Source: Hyaloscypha bicolor E (Eukaryota > Ascomycota > Leotiomycetes > Helotiales > Hyaloscyphaceae). Taken from it: a stretch of DNA of 64,000 nt. The stretch is taken from positions 3,622,288 through 3,686,287 of the forward strand of contig NW_020194555.1 of assembly GCF_002865645.1 (NCBI RefSeq), given 5' to 3'. The notes under the pieces are model-generated. The model searched no databases and was not told where the DNA came from. It saw only the letters and a program-made list of their open reading frames with translations. Positions 1 through 12,429 of this stretch are shown in pieces; position 1 is the first letter of the stretch, and the number at the start of each line of letters is the position of its first letter. The translations under genes were made by a program, and so were the position numbers.

Positions 1-627
1 TTGGTGGAGCGAGCTTGGGCATCTGTCCTGTGCCTCGAGGGAAGATACGGAGGGATTCTTTTATGGTGGCTTGGAGATAGGGAAGATTACGGAGCTGAGC
101 GGAGGAGGGGATGGGGTTGGCGGGGAGAGAATGAGAGAGGATTTCGGAAACAAGGGTATTATAGACGCGAGGATTGATGATGCTGAAAAGAAGACAGGAG
201 CGTAGAGCGATTGACATGTTGTCTGAGCCGCCGAGGATCGTGATCATTGACTCGTAGATTGCTTCTTGGGGAGTGATGCCATTAGAAAGGAATGTGGAGA
301 GCATGTCTTCTCCCTCGGTTCTGTTCTTGTCATTGATCTTTCGTTGACCATTTTTGTGGCGATGCTAACATAACTAAGTCAGTAGGGGGATATGAATAGA
401 AGGGTCAAGCTATACTCAACAATATTCTCAATCCCGTACTCAGAAGATGCTGGAGCAATCAATGGCGCAATCCATTCGCTCTGTAATATCTTCCCTGCCC
501 ACGGTATAGAAGAAACCATCGCAATAGCAGGTAATGAGTCCGCGGTGCTTTTCAAATACTCATATCGGTCCTCATTATGAACCAAATCTCCGAACGGATT
601 GCCCGTTACGATGTCCATCACTACATG
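1..627 (-). pseudogene. Cytochrome P450 fragment, 5'-truncated, runs off left edge
   Basis: This is part of a haem-thiolate monooxygenase resembling fungal pisatin-demethylase-type P450s. An exon from about 627 down to 421 carries MDIVTGNPFGDL, the region just after the C/D helices. A 56-base intron (365-420, GTTGAG to GTTAG) joins it to an exon at 364-1. That second exon encodes an I-helix (ILGGSDNMSIALR, where the usual AGxDTT is altered) and the K-helix ExxR signature (KESLRIFP). The haem-binding cysteine would lie beyond the left edge. Upstream, the frame stays open to about 675 but runs straight into a dispersed repeat and then a retroelement. The N-terminal membrane anchor and first 150-200 residues are not visible, so I treat it as a broken copy. 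The family call is secure; whether the rest exists elsewhere is unknown. Confidence 0.75.
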
Positions 628-666
628 AGCGCAAAGAATTGCACTTTCGGCCAGGGCATACAGGAG

Positions 667-1047
667 GCTAAAATGGGTTCCACATTATAGTGCACAGGCT
701 GACTAAGGGCGTGCTCAGGATACTCAGGCTCGCTCAGGCTTTGCTCAGGCTCTGCTCAGGCTTGCTCACCCTCAGCTTAGGTTAAAGCAGCAGTTGCTCA
801 TGTCCGGAGACTAAAATAAAATTAGCGAAAGGGGAAATAAATCCTGAGTTTATAGGTATCATGAATCGATTTTCCCTTTCTCGTACATCGCATTCAGTTA
901 GTAAGCTTGCCGCTCTTGCTCAGGCGCTAATCACCCTCGGCTCACCCTCGGCTCAGTCAACTCGCCTGCGGAACCTGAGCAACCTGAGTAACTTAATCAA
1001 CCTGAGCAACTTACCTAAGCAACCTGAGCACACTGAGCACCCTGGGC
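667..1047. mobile_element. CTCAGG-array repeat, possible non-autonomous hAT-like element
   Basis: The left arm (about 690-775) carries at least five copies of a TGCTCAGG-like octamer. The right arm (about 910-1045) carries the same octamer in reverse orientation (CCTGAGCA). Between the arms lies about 130 bases of unrelated sequence. Short termini with inverted arrays of subterminal octamers are the usual architecture of hAT elements, so a MITE derived from one is my inference. Part of the left half recurs at 16532-16680, which shows it is a dispersed repeat. No transposase is present. The LTR retroelement starting at 1048 interrupts or abuts its right end, so the true right terminus is uncertain. 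Confidence 0.5.
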
Positions 1048-1178
1048 TGTGATTGGAAAGGTTAAAAAGGACGTAACGTTTCCATTCCTGCACGTTCGGG
1101 GCCTTTAATAGGCTCGAACGAGCTTATGTGATTCTATATATAATTAGATTATATACAAAAGCATAATCAGAAATCATA
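1048..1178 (-). repeat. 3' LTR of the Gypsy element
   Basis: This 131-base sequence starts TGTGATTGG and ends AAATCATA. It aligns over its full length with 10104-10234, mostly differing by transitions such as G-to-A and C-to-T. Inferred ancestral ends are TGTGAT and ATCACA, a short inverted terminal pair normal for LTRs. Confidence 0.88.
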
Positions 1179-1190
1179 TCCTCCCCTACT
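1179..1190 (-). other. Polypurine tract of the Gypsy element
   Basis: The minus strand reads AGTAGGGGAGGA directly next to the LTR at 1048-1178. A purine run at this place primes plus-strand synthesis in LTR elements. It is one of the best arguments that the element is read on the minus strand. Confidence 0.65.
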
Positions 1191-4100
1191 TAAAAGCAAA
1201 CTTACTCCTGAAGTTCGTACGAAAAGAGAGAATATCAAAACTATTTGCCATAATTCTATATTAATCGAATCCCTTTTTATAAAAGAAAATTGCAAATCTC
1301 CTTAATTAGTCTCCTTTTATCTTAAGATTCTTTTATCCGAGGGAGTTCTTGCTATTACTTCTTTTATATACTAAACCGGATAAAAAGGGTCTATTTTTAT
1401 ACGTTTTTAACCTATATCCTACTTATATTTTCCTTTTCTAGCTCTTGCCAGATTCGTTCGAGTATAATTAAGGTTTATTTGCTTTAGGAAGGTTTATTTG
1501 AGTATATTCCAAGTAGTTCTGTCTTAGTAATTCCTATTAAATAGGCAAATTAAAGCTCTGGAAATTCGCCTAAGCAAGTATAAGAAAGTCTCTTTTACTT
1601 ATTTATAATCCTTTCTCCTTTCTATTAATAACCTTAATACTACTATCTCAAGTCTTTATATTTCGGTCGCTTTATAAGTCTTCCAAGATTCTCTATATAC
1701 TATTCCCTTTCCCTTAAACTATTTCCTAGTTTAATTATTTATTTATATCTACTTTTTATCTTTTTTTCTTTTTTCTTCTGGCTTCTGGCTTCTGGCTTTA
1801 TATATAAATTAGTACTATAAAGCTTTTTTACCTTCTTCTTATTCTCTTAATTTGTATCTATATTGCCTTTATAGCTAATATAGATATTATTTCTGGTAGT
1901 TATATTATAGGTTTTAGAAGTAATAGTTTTGGTAATAGAAGTAAGCTTCCTTATTATTCTAGTATAATTAGTAGATATAAGAGTTCTATAAATTATATAT
2001 TCTAGTTCTTTATTTAGAACTGATTTTATATAAAGAGAAAGCTAAGCTAGTAAGAAATCGAGATTAAGACTATCTTTTAAATAATTTATTCGAAAGCTTC
2101 TTACTAGCTTTATATAAATATCTAAGTTTATTAAGAACTTAGCTAATATAAGGAGAAGTTAATTAATTTTTATAGTTATTCCTCTATATCTAAAGCTAGT
2201 CTTTTTTAGATTATAGGACTAGTAAATAATTAAAAATATACTTAATATAAGAAGAGATCTGGCTTATTCTCCTAATATATTTCTTTTTATAAATCCTTAA
2301 ATAATAAGGTTTCTAATTCTTTTATTAATTTTCCTTTTCTATTTAATAGCTCTTATACTAATTATTATTAGAATAGCCAAGATTCTTTATATTTTCTTTA
2401 TTCGGGCAGAAATATATTTCTTTTCTTGGTTTTTTTCTAGTTTAAGCTAAGTTCTAACTCTAGCTTCTATTTCTCTTTATTATATTTATATATCTTTATA
2501 CTAAAGTACTTTATATAGTTATATTCGAATCGGATTCCGGTTTGATTTAAATATTCCTAATAGTATTAAAATAGCTATAAACAAATAGTAAGATATTATT
2601 AATATCTTTTAATATTAAGGAAATCTTTTTATTTTAGGTTATATAGTTCCTAATATTAGAAAAGATTCTTCTTCTAATAATAATAATAGTTAGATTACCT
2701 CGAGTAATAAGAATATATTTGATTTAGGTAGTCTAATAATAGGTCTTTATTCTTTTTAATTATAAATAGACTCTATTTCCTAAATAGAAATAGATAGATA
2801 TATTTGCTTTAATTCGAGTAATTTCTAATTAGGAGAATCTATAGCTTCTATAATAGCTAGTTAGTTTTATAGCTATATTCGATTCTATTTTAATAGATCT
2901 ATTATAGATATATAATTAAATAGTATATAGATTTAATTACTATTTTATTCGGGTATTAGAAGTTATTCTAGTATTCTCAATTCTTTTTATTTATAGCCTA
3001 GATTTTTTATAGATTTGGGTTCTTATTCTGGATCTTCTGGATTCTTTAATTTTAATTATAATTAAGCTTTTAAAGCTTTATTCGGAAGTCTTTTAGTTTA
3101 TTTTTAGTATTTATTTAGTCTAAATAATTAAGGATTTTTCTTATATCTATAAACTCCTTCTAATTTATATAAGAACTTTAAAACTAAGAATAATTAGAAT
3201 AATTATTAATCTTCTGGTTCTAGTTCTAGTAAAAAGAAATATTATTAAGTATTTATATATAGAACTAGTAGAGGATATATTAGGGGTTTTAGGACTTTAA
3301 AAAGCATATATATAGTACTAGTAAAGGATCTAATAATTGAAAGAGTAGCTATCTGGGCTAAAGGCTATTTATTTAGAGTTCTTGGGTTTCGTTTATAATA
3401 ATTTCTTATAAAAAGGATATAAAATAGTCTTATAGATATATATAATATCTATTTAATTTATTATATGGTTTTTTATAAAAGAATAAAGTTCTTATTTTTA
3501 AATATTATATTTTTCAAGTACTATAATTAGTTCCATTTTTATTCTTTATAAGAATTAAAGATTTCCTTAATCTATAGCTTATATAAGTTCTTTATCTAGT
3601 CTTTTTAGCTAAGGAAGATTTTGGTTTGATTATTTATATATTTAATAGTTCTTTTACTATTTTAAAAAACTTTTTTAGGTATTCTATTTTCCTTTTAGTT
3701 AGCTATAGAAGCTTAACTTTTTTTAGCTTTATTTGAAGTAATTACTATTATTTTAAAGATTTTATCCGAGGACTTCTTTTCTATAATAGACTTTATAACT
3801 ATAGATTCTAGTATCTGATTTAGTAGAACTATAATACTATATATAGATAAGTATATGATTTTATTCTTTTATATAGATCTATTTCTTTCTACTTCTGGCT
3901 ATTCTATTAATCTATTAATTAGGGGCTCCGAATATATTCTAAGAGAAGTTACTATTAGAATCTATAACTGGCTTTCAAGTATTTAATTAAGGCTTAAGCA
4001 AACCTATTCTAAAGGGGTATAAAAAGGTAGAAGAGCCAAAAAAAGAAGGGATTCCTTAACTAATTCTTATTTGGCTTCTTTTCTTTTTAGTTTTTCTTTA

Positions 4101-7100
4101 TATTCTATCTTTAATTAAAGCTTATTAAAAAGAGTTTAATTAATATAAATATTATTAAGTTTTCTCTTTCCTAATTTGAACCGATCTAGTTTCTAGATTA
4201 GGAAGTTTAACTATTCTCGTTTATAAAGAGTTTCTAATTCCTTATAAAAATATATAGGAACTCTTTCCTATTTAAATATATTTCGAATATCTTTTAAGGA
4301 GTTAATTAAGTTATAGAGTTTATATAATTAGTTAAAGTTATATATTATATTTAGATATAATTATATAAATCGATTTTTATAAATAAGAGATTTAAGAATC
4401 TTTCTATAAGTATTTTATAAAGTATATATTCTAATTAAAGTAGCTAGTATAATTTTATAGGAGCCAAACTATTTTAATTTAAACTTTAATAGGAATTCGT
4501 TTTATATAAGAATATAGATTTCTACTAGAATATCCTTATTCTTTTTAAGAATTTGATTTTATATAATATATATTTTAATAGCTCTTTCTATTAAAAACTT
4601 ATTATATACTAGTCGAGTTTTATTTATAATAATATATCTAATAATTATTTCTTTCAGATAAGCTTTTTAATTATTTACTAGTTTGGCTTTATTTGGATCT
4701 CTAGAAAGTCTTAAATCTATTTCAAATAGGAGAAAAAACAAACTATATTTATTAATTAAATAGATTCTAATTTATATAATAAAAAGTATTTAATATAAGT
4801 ACTTATTTCAGAATATAACTGGCTTGTTATATAAATACTATATAAGTATTTTCTCTAGTATTCTATTAAATTACTTGACTTTTCTATTAGTTTATAAATA
4901 ATATAAAATAGTTATATAATACCGGACTCCTACTATTTAAAAGAAAGTATTTATAGTTTCCAATATTAAATTAGAACCGTTATTTATAAGAATTTTATTT
5001 AGAGTTCTATAAAGAGTAAAAATCTCTTTTTAAAAGAAATTTATTATATTCTAGTTTATAGTATCTTTTAGTACTTAAATAATAGGCCAGTTTATTAACC
5101 GTTTAATAGCTATAATAATCTATTAGTTTCTAGAATAGGTTCGGAATAGAATTCCAATTAAATTAATTAATTATTATTTAAAGAGCTAGATGTTTTCTCT
5201 TTTAAAAGAGTTTCAAAACCTTTTATTTATTTCCAGATAGGAATTCTTTATTATTTAATAATTGGAATATATACAAATTTGATTTTGGATATTCTTTTTA
5301 ATTAAGGGCTATTAAGCTCTTGAATAAAGAACTTTATTTAATCCAGGCTAACTAAGGTATCTATATTTCTTATAGATCTGTTTTATATAGGATCTATAGG
5401 TTAGTAGATTCAAATAAGGTATATAGTAACTAGTATTAAATACTTTATATAAAAGTAAGCCTTATTTGAGTATAAAGCTTAAAGGCAAGTAGTTTTAATT
5501 ATATAAAATCGCTTTTTTTAGTTTTAGGTCTATTAGTTCTATATTTAAATAGAAATACCGGATTATAGTATCTTTCTATTCTGTTTTATTAATTAAATAA
5601 ATAGAGTTGAATTAGGCCTAGTAAGCTTAGCTAGTTCTAATAAAGTCTAAATAATAACTAATAATATTAGATACTATTACTTCTAGTTTTAGTTAATATA
5701 AAATATCTAAATTATATATTTCGAACTTAGTAATTTAGTATACTAGTTATTTGAAAAGAACCTTAATATTTTTAAGATATTTTAAGCTTTTATAATCTAT
5801 AAAAATCTTTATATAAATATAGTTATTAATATAATATAATTATATATAAATAATATATTTAATAACTAATAGTTCTTTCTTTTAAACTATATAGTTTAAT
5901 TCTATACTTTAGAGTTTTCTATTATTAAATACTATTGGATAGAAAATATTTTATTTATCTATTTAAAGTAAAATATAGCTAATAGCCTATTTAGAAGTAT
6001 TAGTTTTAATAATAAATAGTTAATATTAGTCCGGCTATTATAGGATAGGCTTATTTATAAATCTATCCTAAAAATAAGAAAGATATATTAGTATTTAGTT
6101 ATTTAAATTATTAATTAATTCTTTTATTTTTATAATTCTATATCTGTTTCTTTAAATAAATTATTTAGAAAAGTAGTAATAGTAGTAAAATTATATACGA
6201 ATCTCCGGTAATAAGAGACTAATTTCAAAAATTGTCTAATTTTATAGATATTTATAAATATTGGCTATTTTTTTACTAGTTTTGTTTTTAATTATAAAGT
6301 TTTAATAATTTCATTTCCTATAATATATCTATAAAATTCTATTTCTGAAATACTAATTATATATTTACTAGACTTAGTAAAGAGCTTATTTTCTTCTAGC
6401 TTATTTAGAATTTAATTCAAATAATTCTAGTATTCCTTAATCGAATTAGAAAAGACTAAAATATTATTAAGAAATATAATAATAAAATAATTGAAAAAAG
6501 ATTAAAAAATAGTATTTATTAGTATTTAGAAAGTAGCTAAAGTATTTATAAGTTCTATTAGTATTATAAGGTATTTAAATTTACTAATTTATATATTAAA
6601 AGCTATATATAATATATTAGATTTAATATTAAGAATCTAGTAGAATTCAGAAAGCAAATTAAACTTGGAAATAAATTTAAAGTTTTTAATTTAATTGAAA
6701 TAGTCCTGAATTCTGGATAAGAAATAAGTATTCTTTTCTATAACTATATTCAAGTTCTGATAATTAATATATATATATTAAATAGTATTTGACTTTTTTA
6801 TAAAAAGAATAGATACTTTCTAAAGACTACTATTTATTTGAATTAACCCCTTTTCAAGTATTATAGTAATTTACTTGGTTTATTTCTTTAGCTAAGATTA
6901 AAAAAGAAAATAAGCTACTAAATTAACTAGCCGGGTATTTCTAGTATTATTTAAATATTAGATTATTTTACTAGATAATAAGTAATCTAGTAAGTTCGAA
7001 TAAAAGGCCTTTATATACTTCCGGATAACCTTTTTAAAGAAAATAGAAATATTTTTAAATAAATTATCTAGACTTATTTAATCTTTTAAAATCTGGAATT

Positions 7101-10088
7101 AGATAAAAAACAAATTTATAATAAAGCTTTGGGTTCTTCTAGCTATTTTATAAATATTCTTAGTTATAATAAGGCCAAGTTCTATAACTTGGGTTAGTTA
7201 ATAATAATTCCGATTAGCTATAAATAAGTAAGTTCTTTTAGAATTCCGGATTTAAATAGTTGAATAGAATCAATTAATATAGGAATTAAAAACTTATAAC
7301 TAGGGTATTTCAAATATAATATTATATCTATATAGTAAGTCTATAGTTATAGCTTATATGGAAAGGTAATAATATTTAATTTAATTGAGAATAGTAATAG
7401 TAGCTAGTATTTTTTTTATTTTCCTATTTATAAACTTAATTATAATAGAAAAAGAAAGAGGAATAGATTAACCTTATTAATTTATAAATAAAATATTAGT
7501 CTAGTTATATATAGATCTACTATTAATTAAATATTTGAAAGTAGTTTTTTATTAGTTATAGATAGTAAATATAAGTAAATTGTTTCTAGTAATATTAAAA
7601 GAAAGTAGTTTCTTAAAGAGTCTATATAAGAAAAAGTTTTTGAGTTTTGGCTAAAGGCAAACCTTAATTATAGCTAAGAAAGCTTTAGTTTTATATAGTA
7701 TAAGCGGCTCTAGAGTATCTTTATATATTTATTAATTAGCCTATACTAAATTATTTTCTAATTAAGCTAATACTAGAGATAATTCTAGTTTCTTGAATAA
7801 GAAGCTTTCTTAGGTAATTATAAGGTTTTAGAATAAGAGAAAGAGTAATAGTTTTTGCTTCTATATATAAAGCAGGCTCGATTTACCAAGTATTAAGTTT
7901 TAAAGAGTTTAAGGTTCTTTTTTTTATTAAATATAGAGGAAATAATATAATTGAGTTATTTAACTTTTCTATCTAGCTTTAGCCGAAAAAAAGAAGGTTT
8001 AAGATAAGAAATAGAATGAAATCTTATATAAAATAAACTGCTTTTTATTTCAGCTTTTTTAAATACTTAATTAATAAAGTTTATTAGTATCTAATATTCT
8101 ATTAGGCTATTAATATTTAAATAGTAAATAGATATTTCAAATTTAATCTTTTTATTAAACTCCTTCTTGAATTAATAAAGAATCTTATAATTAAATAGTC
8201 GAGAATTAAAATATATAAGATAATCTTTAAATATTATAATACAGCCTTAAATAGAACTGGTTTATTAAACTTTCTTATAGTATTATTATCTTTTATCTTC
8301 TATATTAAGCTCCTGGAATTCCGTATAAATAGTAATAAAGAAACTATTAATAGTAAAGGAAATAGAATTATCTAAAAGAATAATACTTTTTTTTTTAATT
8401 ATATTTACTATTTTAAAGCTTTTTCTTTAAATATATTTAAGAAAAGAGCTAATACTTGTTTTTCGGAAATCTTAGCTTAAATAAGGGTTTGATATTTATT
8501 AAGCTATAAATAGGCTTCTATAATCTAAAAATAGATTATATTATTTATTTAATTTCTATTATATTTGGAATAATCTCCGATTTTTGTTCTAAAATGAAAT
8601 ATATATTTAGCTATAGCTTTTCCGGATTCTATAGAGGCTTTAGAAAGGTTTCTAGGTCTCGAGGTTAAAAGAATAGATACTTCTTTAATAATAGTAGTAT
8701 TATCCGATTTAAAAGTAGCCGGAATAGTTAAAGTCTAAAAATAAATATCTATAGCCTGAATTAAAGAAATAAACTCTATTTGAACTTAAATAATAAGGTT
8801 ATTAATAGTTATATTAATATCATTTTATATATTATTTAGAATTTAGATAAGTTTTCGAATATATTTCTATAAATTAGCTATAGTTAAGAAAAGATTTCTA
8901 AGTAAACTAGAAATATAAACTATATAATTATTAAATATATTAATAGTACTAAAAAGACCAGTTATATAATTTTATAAAATAGCCAAATTTCTATTAATAG
9001 TAGCTTGGTAAGTAATTAAGCTAGAAACCTACTAGGCTATTTTATTTATATAAAATAAATACTCTTATAAGTTTCTAGTAAAGTATTAAAGTAGTTATAT
9101 AGTATTATTTAGGGGCTTTCCTTTAGTAAAGTAATCTATATTTTAACTAGCTTCTATTATAATAAGATCAGGCCTTTTATTAAAAGATATAGTAATTCGG
9201 ATATAAAGAGATAAGTAATTTAAAAAGGGAAATAACTAGAGTCTATTAGTCGAGATCTGGATAAGCTTCTCTTTTTATTCTCCTTTCTATAGGTCTCTGG
9301 TTTGGTCAAATATAGAAAGCTTATAAGTTTAAGCTAAGAACTAGTTAGGTTTTCTGTAATTTGATTTCTGAAATAGAGGTTTATAACTTCTTTATTCCGG
9401 TAGTATTTTTATATAGGGTTTTAGTAGATCCAGTTAATTTCTAGACCTTTCTCTTCCTTATTCGAGGCCCGATATTAGAATAACGGATTTCTCTACTTTA
9501 TTTTAATAGTCTCGGATAGGCCCAGGCTCGGCCTTATTCTACTAAGCTCTCTATTCTATTCGGATAGTAGAATTCCTCTAGGATTATTATTATAGAGTCT
9601 CAATTAGTCTATCTAGTAAATTCGTTTAATAGAATTACTAATCTCTCCTAATATTCGGCTATTACTAGGAATATAAAAACTTGCCCGGTAAGTTCCTACT
9701 TTTCCCGAGATTAGCTTATATTAGAAGAGATAGGCCCGGAGAATGGAAGCTAGTCTATAGTTGGTATATTTAATAGTTAGATGCCTCTACTATATAGGTT
9801 AGATAAATAGAAGAACCTTAATAAAATCGGCCGAGACTTCCACTCCTTATAGCTTGACCTATAGGAAGGGAATTACTTATCCGACCCTCGAATGACTTTT
9901 CCAGAGAGATAGTTATTGGAATATATCCTCGTTTTATTATAATAGGTACTCTAATTTCGGGAGCGGCTTGCTCTGAAGCGAGGGGCGGCCATAGGGAGTA
10001 TATTAATAATACTTGTTTAATATATCTCTCTGGAAACTCCGGAATAGAATTCTAGTATAAGGCCTTAGATAAAACTGAGCCCTTTTAA

Positions 10089-10103
10089 GGCATTACTACT
10101 ATA
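10089..10103 (-). other. Candidate primer binding site of the Gypsy element
   Basis: Immediately inside the 5' LTR the minus strand reads TA then TAGTAGTAATGCC. With three RIP transitions reversed this would resemble a TGG-starting tRNA-complementary site. The position is right; the identity of the tRNA cannot be told. Confidence 0.35.
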
Positions 10104-10234
10104 TATAATTGGAAAGGTTAAAAAGGATATAACGTTTCTATTCCTGTATATTTGGGGCCTTTAATAGGCTCGAACGAGCTTACGTAATTCCACATATAAT
10201 TAGATTATATACAAAAGCATGATCAGAAATTACA
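10104..10234 (-). repeat. 5' LTR of the Gypsy element
   Basis: This is the partner of the LTR at 1048-1178, of identical length (131 bases). It begins TATAATTGG and ends AAATTACA. Differences between the two copies are largely C/T and G/A, so RIP rather than age explains most divergence. Confidence 0.88.
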
Positions 10235-10238
10235 GGGC

Positions 10239-12429
10239 AAGATCTACCAAATCACGTGTCTGAGGTCTCGTTTTCAACCAATTGTATATAATCTGACCTC
10301 CTTCCTATATCATTTTCGTCAAATTTTGACGATAATACTCAAGGAGCCCAGAAAATTTCCCTTATATATATATAATAAAGACAAGTCTTTGTATACTTAT
10401 TATATAATCAAAGTTTTGATAGTATATAATAAAGATCAGGACTAGAGGGTTTAGTACTTTAAATATTACAAAAAACTAGTTGTTTGTAATACGTTAGTCC
10501 TTTTTAGTACGTTGATAAGTTTTTGTTCTATTCTTACAGTGCTATATTAAATCTAGAAATTGTGCTTTATAAAATAGCAAAGCAGATCTAGGATCAGATT
10601 AATCTTTGGTTCCAAATTCTTAATGTGTTTGTGCTAGGCAAGGACTCTGTCGCGATTTTGATTAGAAACCAAATTATTCCACCTTATAAGAAAACCTCAG
10701 ATTTGGGCGAAAAATTACGACAAAAAGTCTTGCCCTTGGGGACCAGCCACTTACTCTCGAGCTTCTCATGTCTTTACAGCGCTTCAGACATGTAATTAGG
10801 GAGACTTTGCTTCTCACAAGCCCTAAAAGTCGTGCGATGCGAATTACTGTTCGTGACACCATCGTTCCTTCCAGTGGCGGCCAAATGGAGCCTCTCAGTT
10901 TTTCGTGGAGAAGGGTACAGTACATTCACTGAGCGTGTACGGAAAGAACTACGATAAGGACATTTGAGGAGACGATATATACAATGTCGATCCAGATCAC
11001 TGGATTGACAAACGACCAATGTGGGATTTCTCTCCTCTTTATGGAGGGTTAAGGATATATCCTGTGCAGCAGCAAGTCCGCACCTAAGCAGTTTATTTTC
11101 TAGTCAGATTAACAAGAGAGTTTCCTAGGATAGAGAATAGAGATCCTGTGGAGGAGTTTAAGGAAACACTCGGGATGACTATTAAACAGAGAGGTCGGAT
11201 GGGGTCAAAGTTGCTTTTTATACTTGAGTAGTGGTTGGAGGCGGGGAACCATCGATGCCATTCGCAATTAGGCCCTACTTTTCGTACATATCTAGTCTTC
11301 TCATACATTTACTGCATGATAATAAAATCTAGATGATTTCCAGATAATGTCTGTAGCAATCTCAAAGTTAACAATCTATCTCCAACGAATACTAATGAAT
11401 AAAATAGGGGAGCTAAGCGAGGCGTAATTTAACGAGGCGATAGTTGAGAATGTGCACAAGGCGCTCTTGAGTTGGGATTGAGATGAAAATATGAGGTCGG
11501 TGCATACCCGGAAGCTGATATGTGAGATAATGAGACGTGAAAGTCTTCTCAAAATGACTTGGCGAATAATCTTCGTCAAATTGGCGAATAAGTGATGTGG
11601 CAGAATGGTGAGCGGAAGCGAAGGCGGGCGCCACTACGCACGATGTTCCGACAAATTCGACATTGGCTAATAAATTGCTCTACTGGCCAACAATTTTAGT
11701 TTGACCAATACAGCAGGATACTCACCAAAGGTGCAAATTTCCATTGTCACATAATATTCGCTCGTTTCAAAAAGTATATAAGAACTGAATTTTCTGAGCC
11801 TAAGGGGCTATTTTCAGGGCAAAAAATAAGCATTCTATCTCAGGGAGTTCACCAGTAAAGATGGTAGATACAGCTGGAAGTCCAGCTAGACCCCCCCCTC
11901 TCCCCCCTTCCCCCTTCCCCCCCTTTTTTTCTAAGGATATGCTCTCTCACTAGTAATGACCGCGCAGCTAATTCTAGTAGGAACACACCAGAAAGCACTG
12001 ATTATGCTGCAAGTGGATTGACTCGCCAAGCATGATTCACTCCAGGGGCTGATTAGGGGGTGGCGTTAGGCCTGAAACTACCCCTTTTATGGGATCACCT
12101 ATCAGCCATTAATACGGCTAACATATGAAATTAATTATATCTTCAGCTTTGGCGAAACACCTGGCTCATTGGCTAAATGCGATTTATTGACCAAAAAGCT
12201 TCGATATTGGCCAAATTGGCCGTTGTATTGACCAATACCGAATGGATCCGAACAGCGAGGCTTTCCGCCCAGCTCTGCTCAGCCACCACCACCTTTTACG
12301 CTTGACAACAAACCCCGAGCCTCATCAGGCAACAGCGCACCTTGAACTTTGAATCCAGCCTTGTGTAATCAATTCCTCCATCGTGTCTTCTTTCTCTCTA
12401 CACCCAGGCAATCTATAACACTTCCAATC
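10239..12429. other. Intergenic region upstream of the NLR-like gene; no supported gene
   Basis: Only short overlapping open frames without recognisable domains occur here. A pyrimidine tract dominated by C lies at about 11890-11927. Two related stretches, 11660-11735 and 12160-12245, repeat TTGGCTAA, TTGGCCAA and TTGACCAATA motifs, ending about 185 bases before the NLR-like start codon. These may be degenerate CCAAT-type promoter elements or remnants of a small repeat. Confidence 0.6.

Larger units (their letters stand above)
1048..10234 (-). mobile_element. Ty3/Gypsy LTR retrotransposon, full length, inactivated by RIP
   Basis: Two 131-base direct LTRs bound an internal region of about 8.9 kb, and GGGC flanks both ends (1044-1047 and 10235-10238) as a target duplication. 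The element is read on the minus strand. A reverse transcriptase trace lies at about 6300-6900: the minus strand gives FLNNILVFSNSI, where an active enzyme has DD instead of NN. An integrase trace lies at about 4930-5140: INNGSNL, where the family has TDNGSNL. RT upstream of integrase is the Gypsy order. Many stops break every frame. D-to-N replacement and wholesale loss of C and G are what RIP produces. A slightly less degraded part (9400-9980), near the element's 5' end, probably held gag, though I see no zinc knuckle there. Confidence 0.88.

Noticed and set aside
715..1040. CRISPR-like spaced short repeats
   Set aside because: The octamers are too short, irregularly spaced and inverted, and the genome is eukaryotic.
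861..1052. 63-codon frame with [15 protein letters not shown] repeats
   Set aside because: The repetitive peptide simply reflects the CCTGAGCA-type array of the transposon-like repeat.
10674..11634. Short minus-strand frames upstream of the NLR-like gene
   Set aside because: No domain, mutual overlap, and the 11413-11634 frame has no ATG start.
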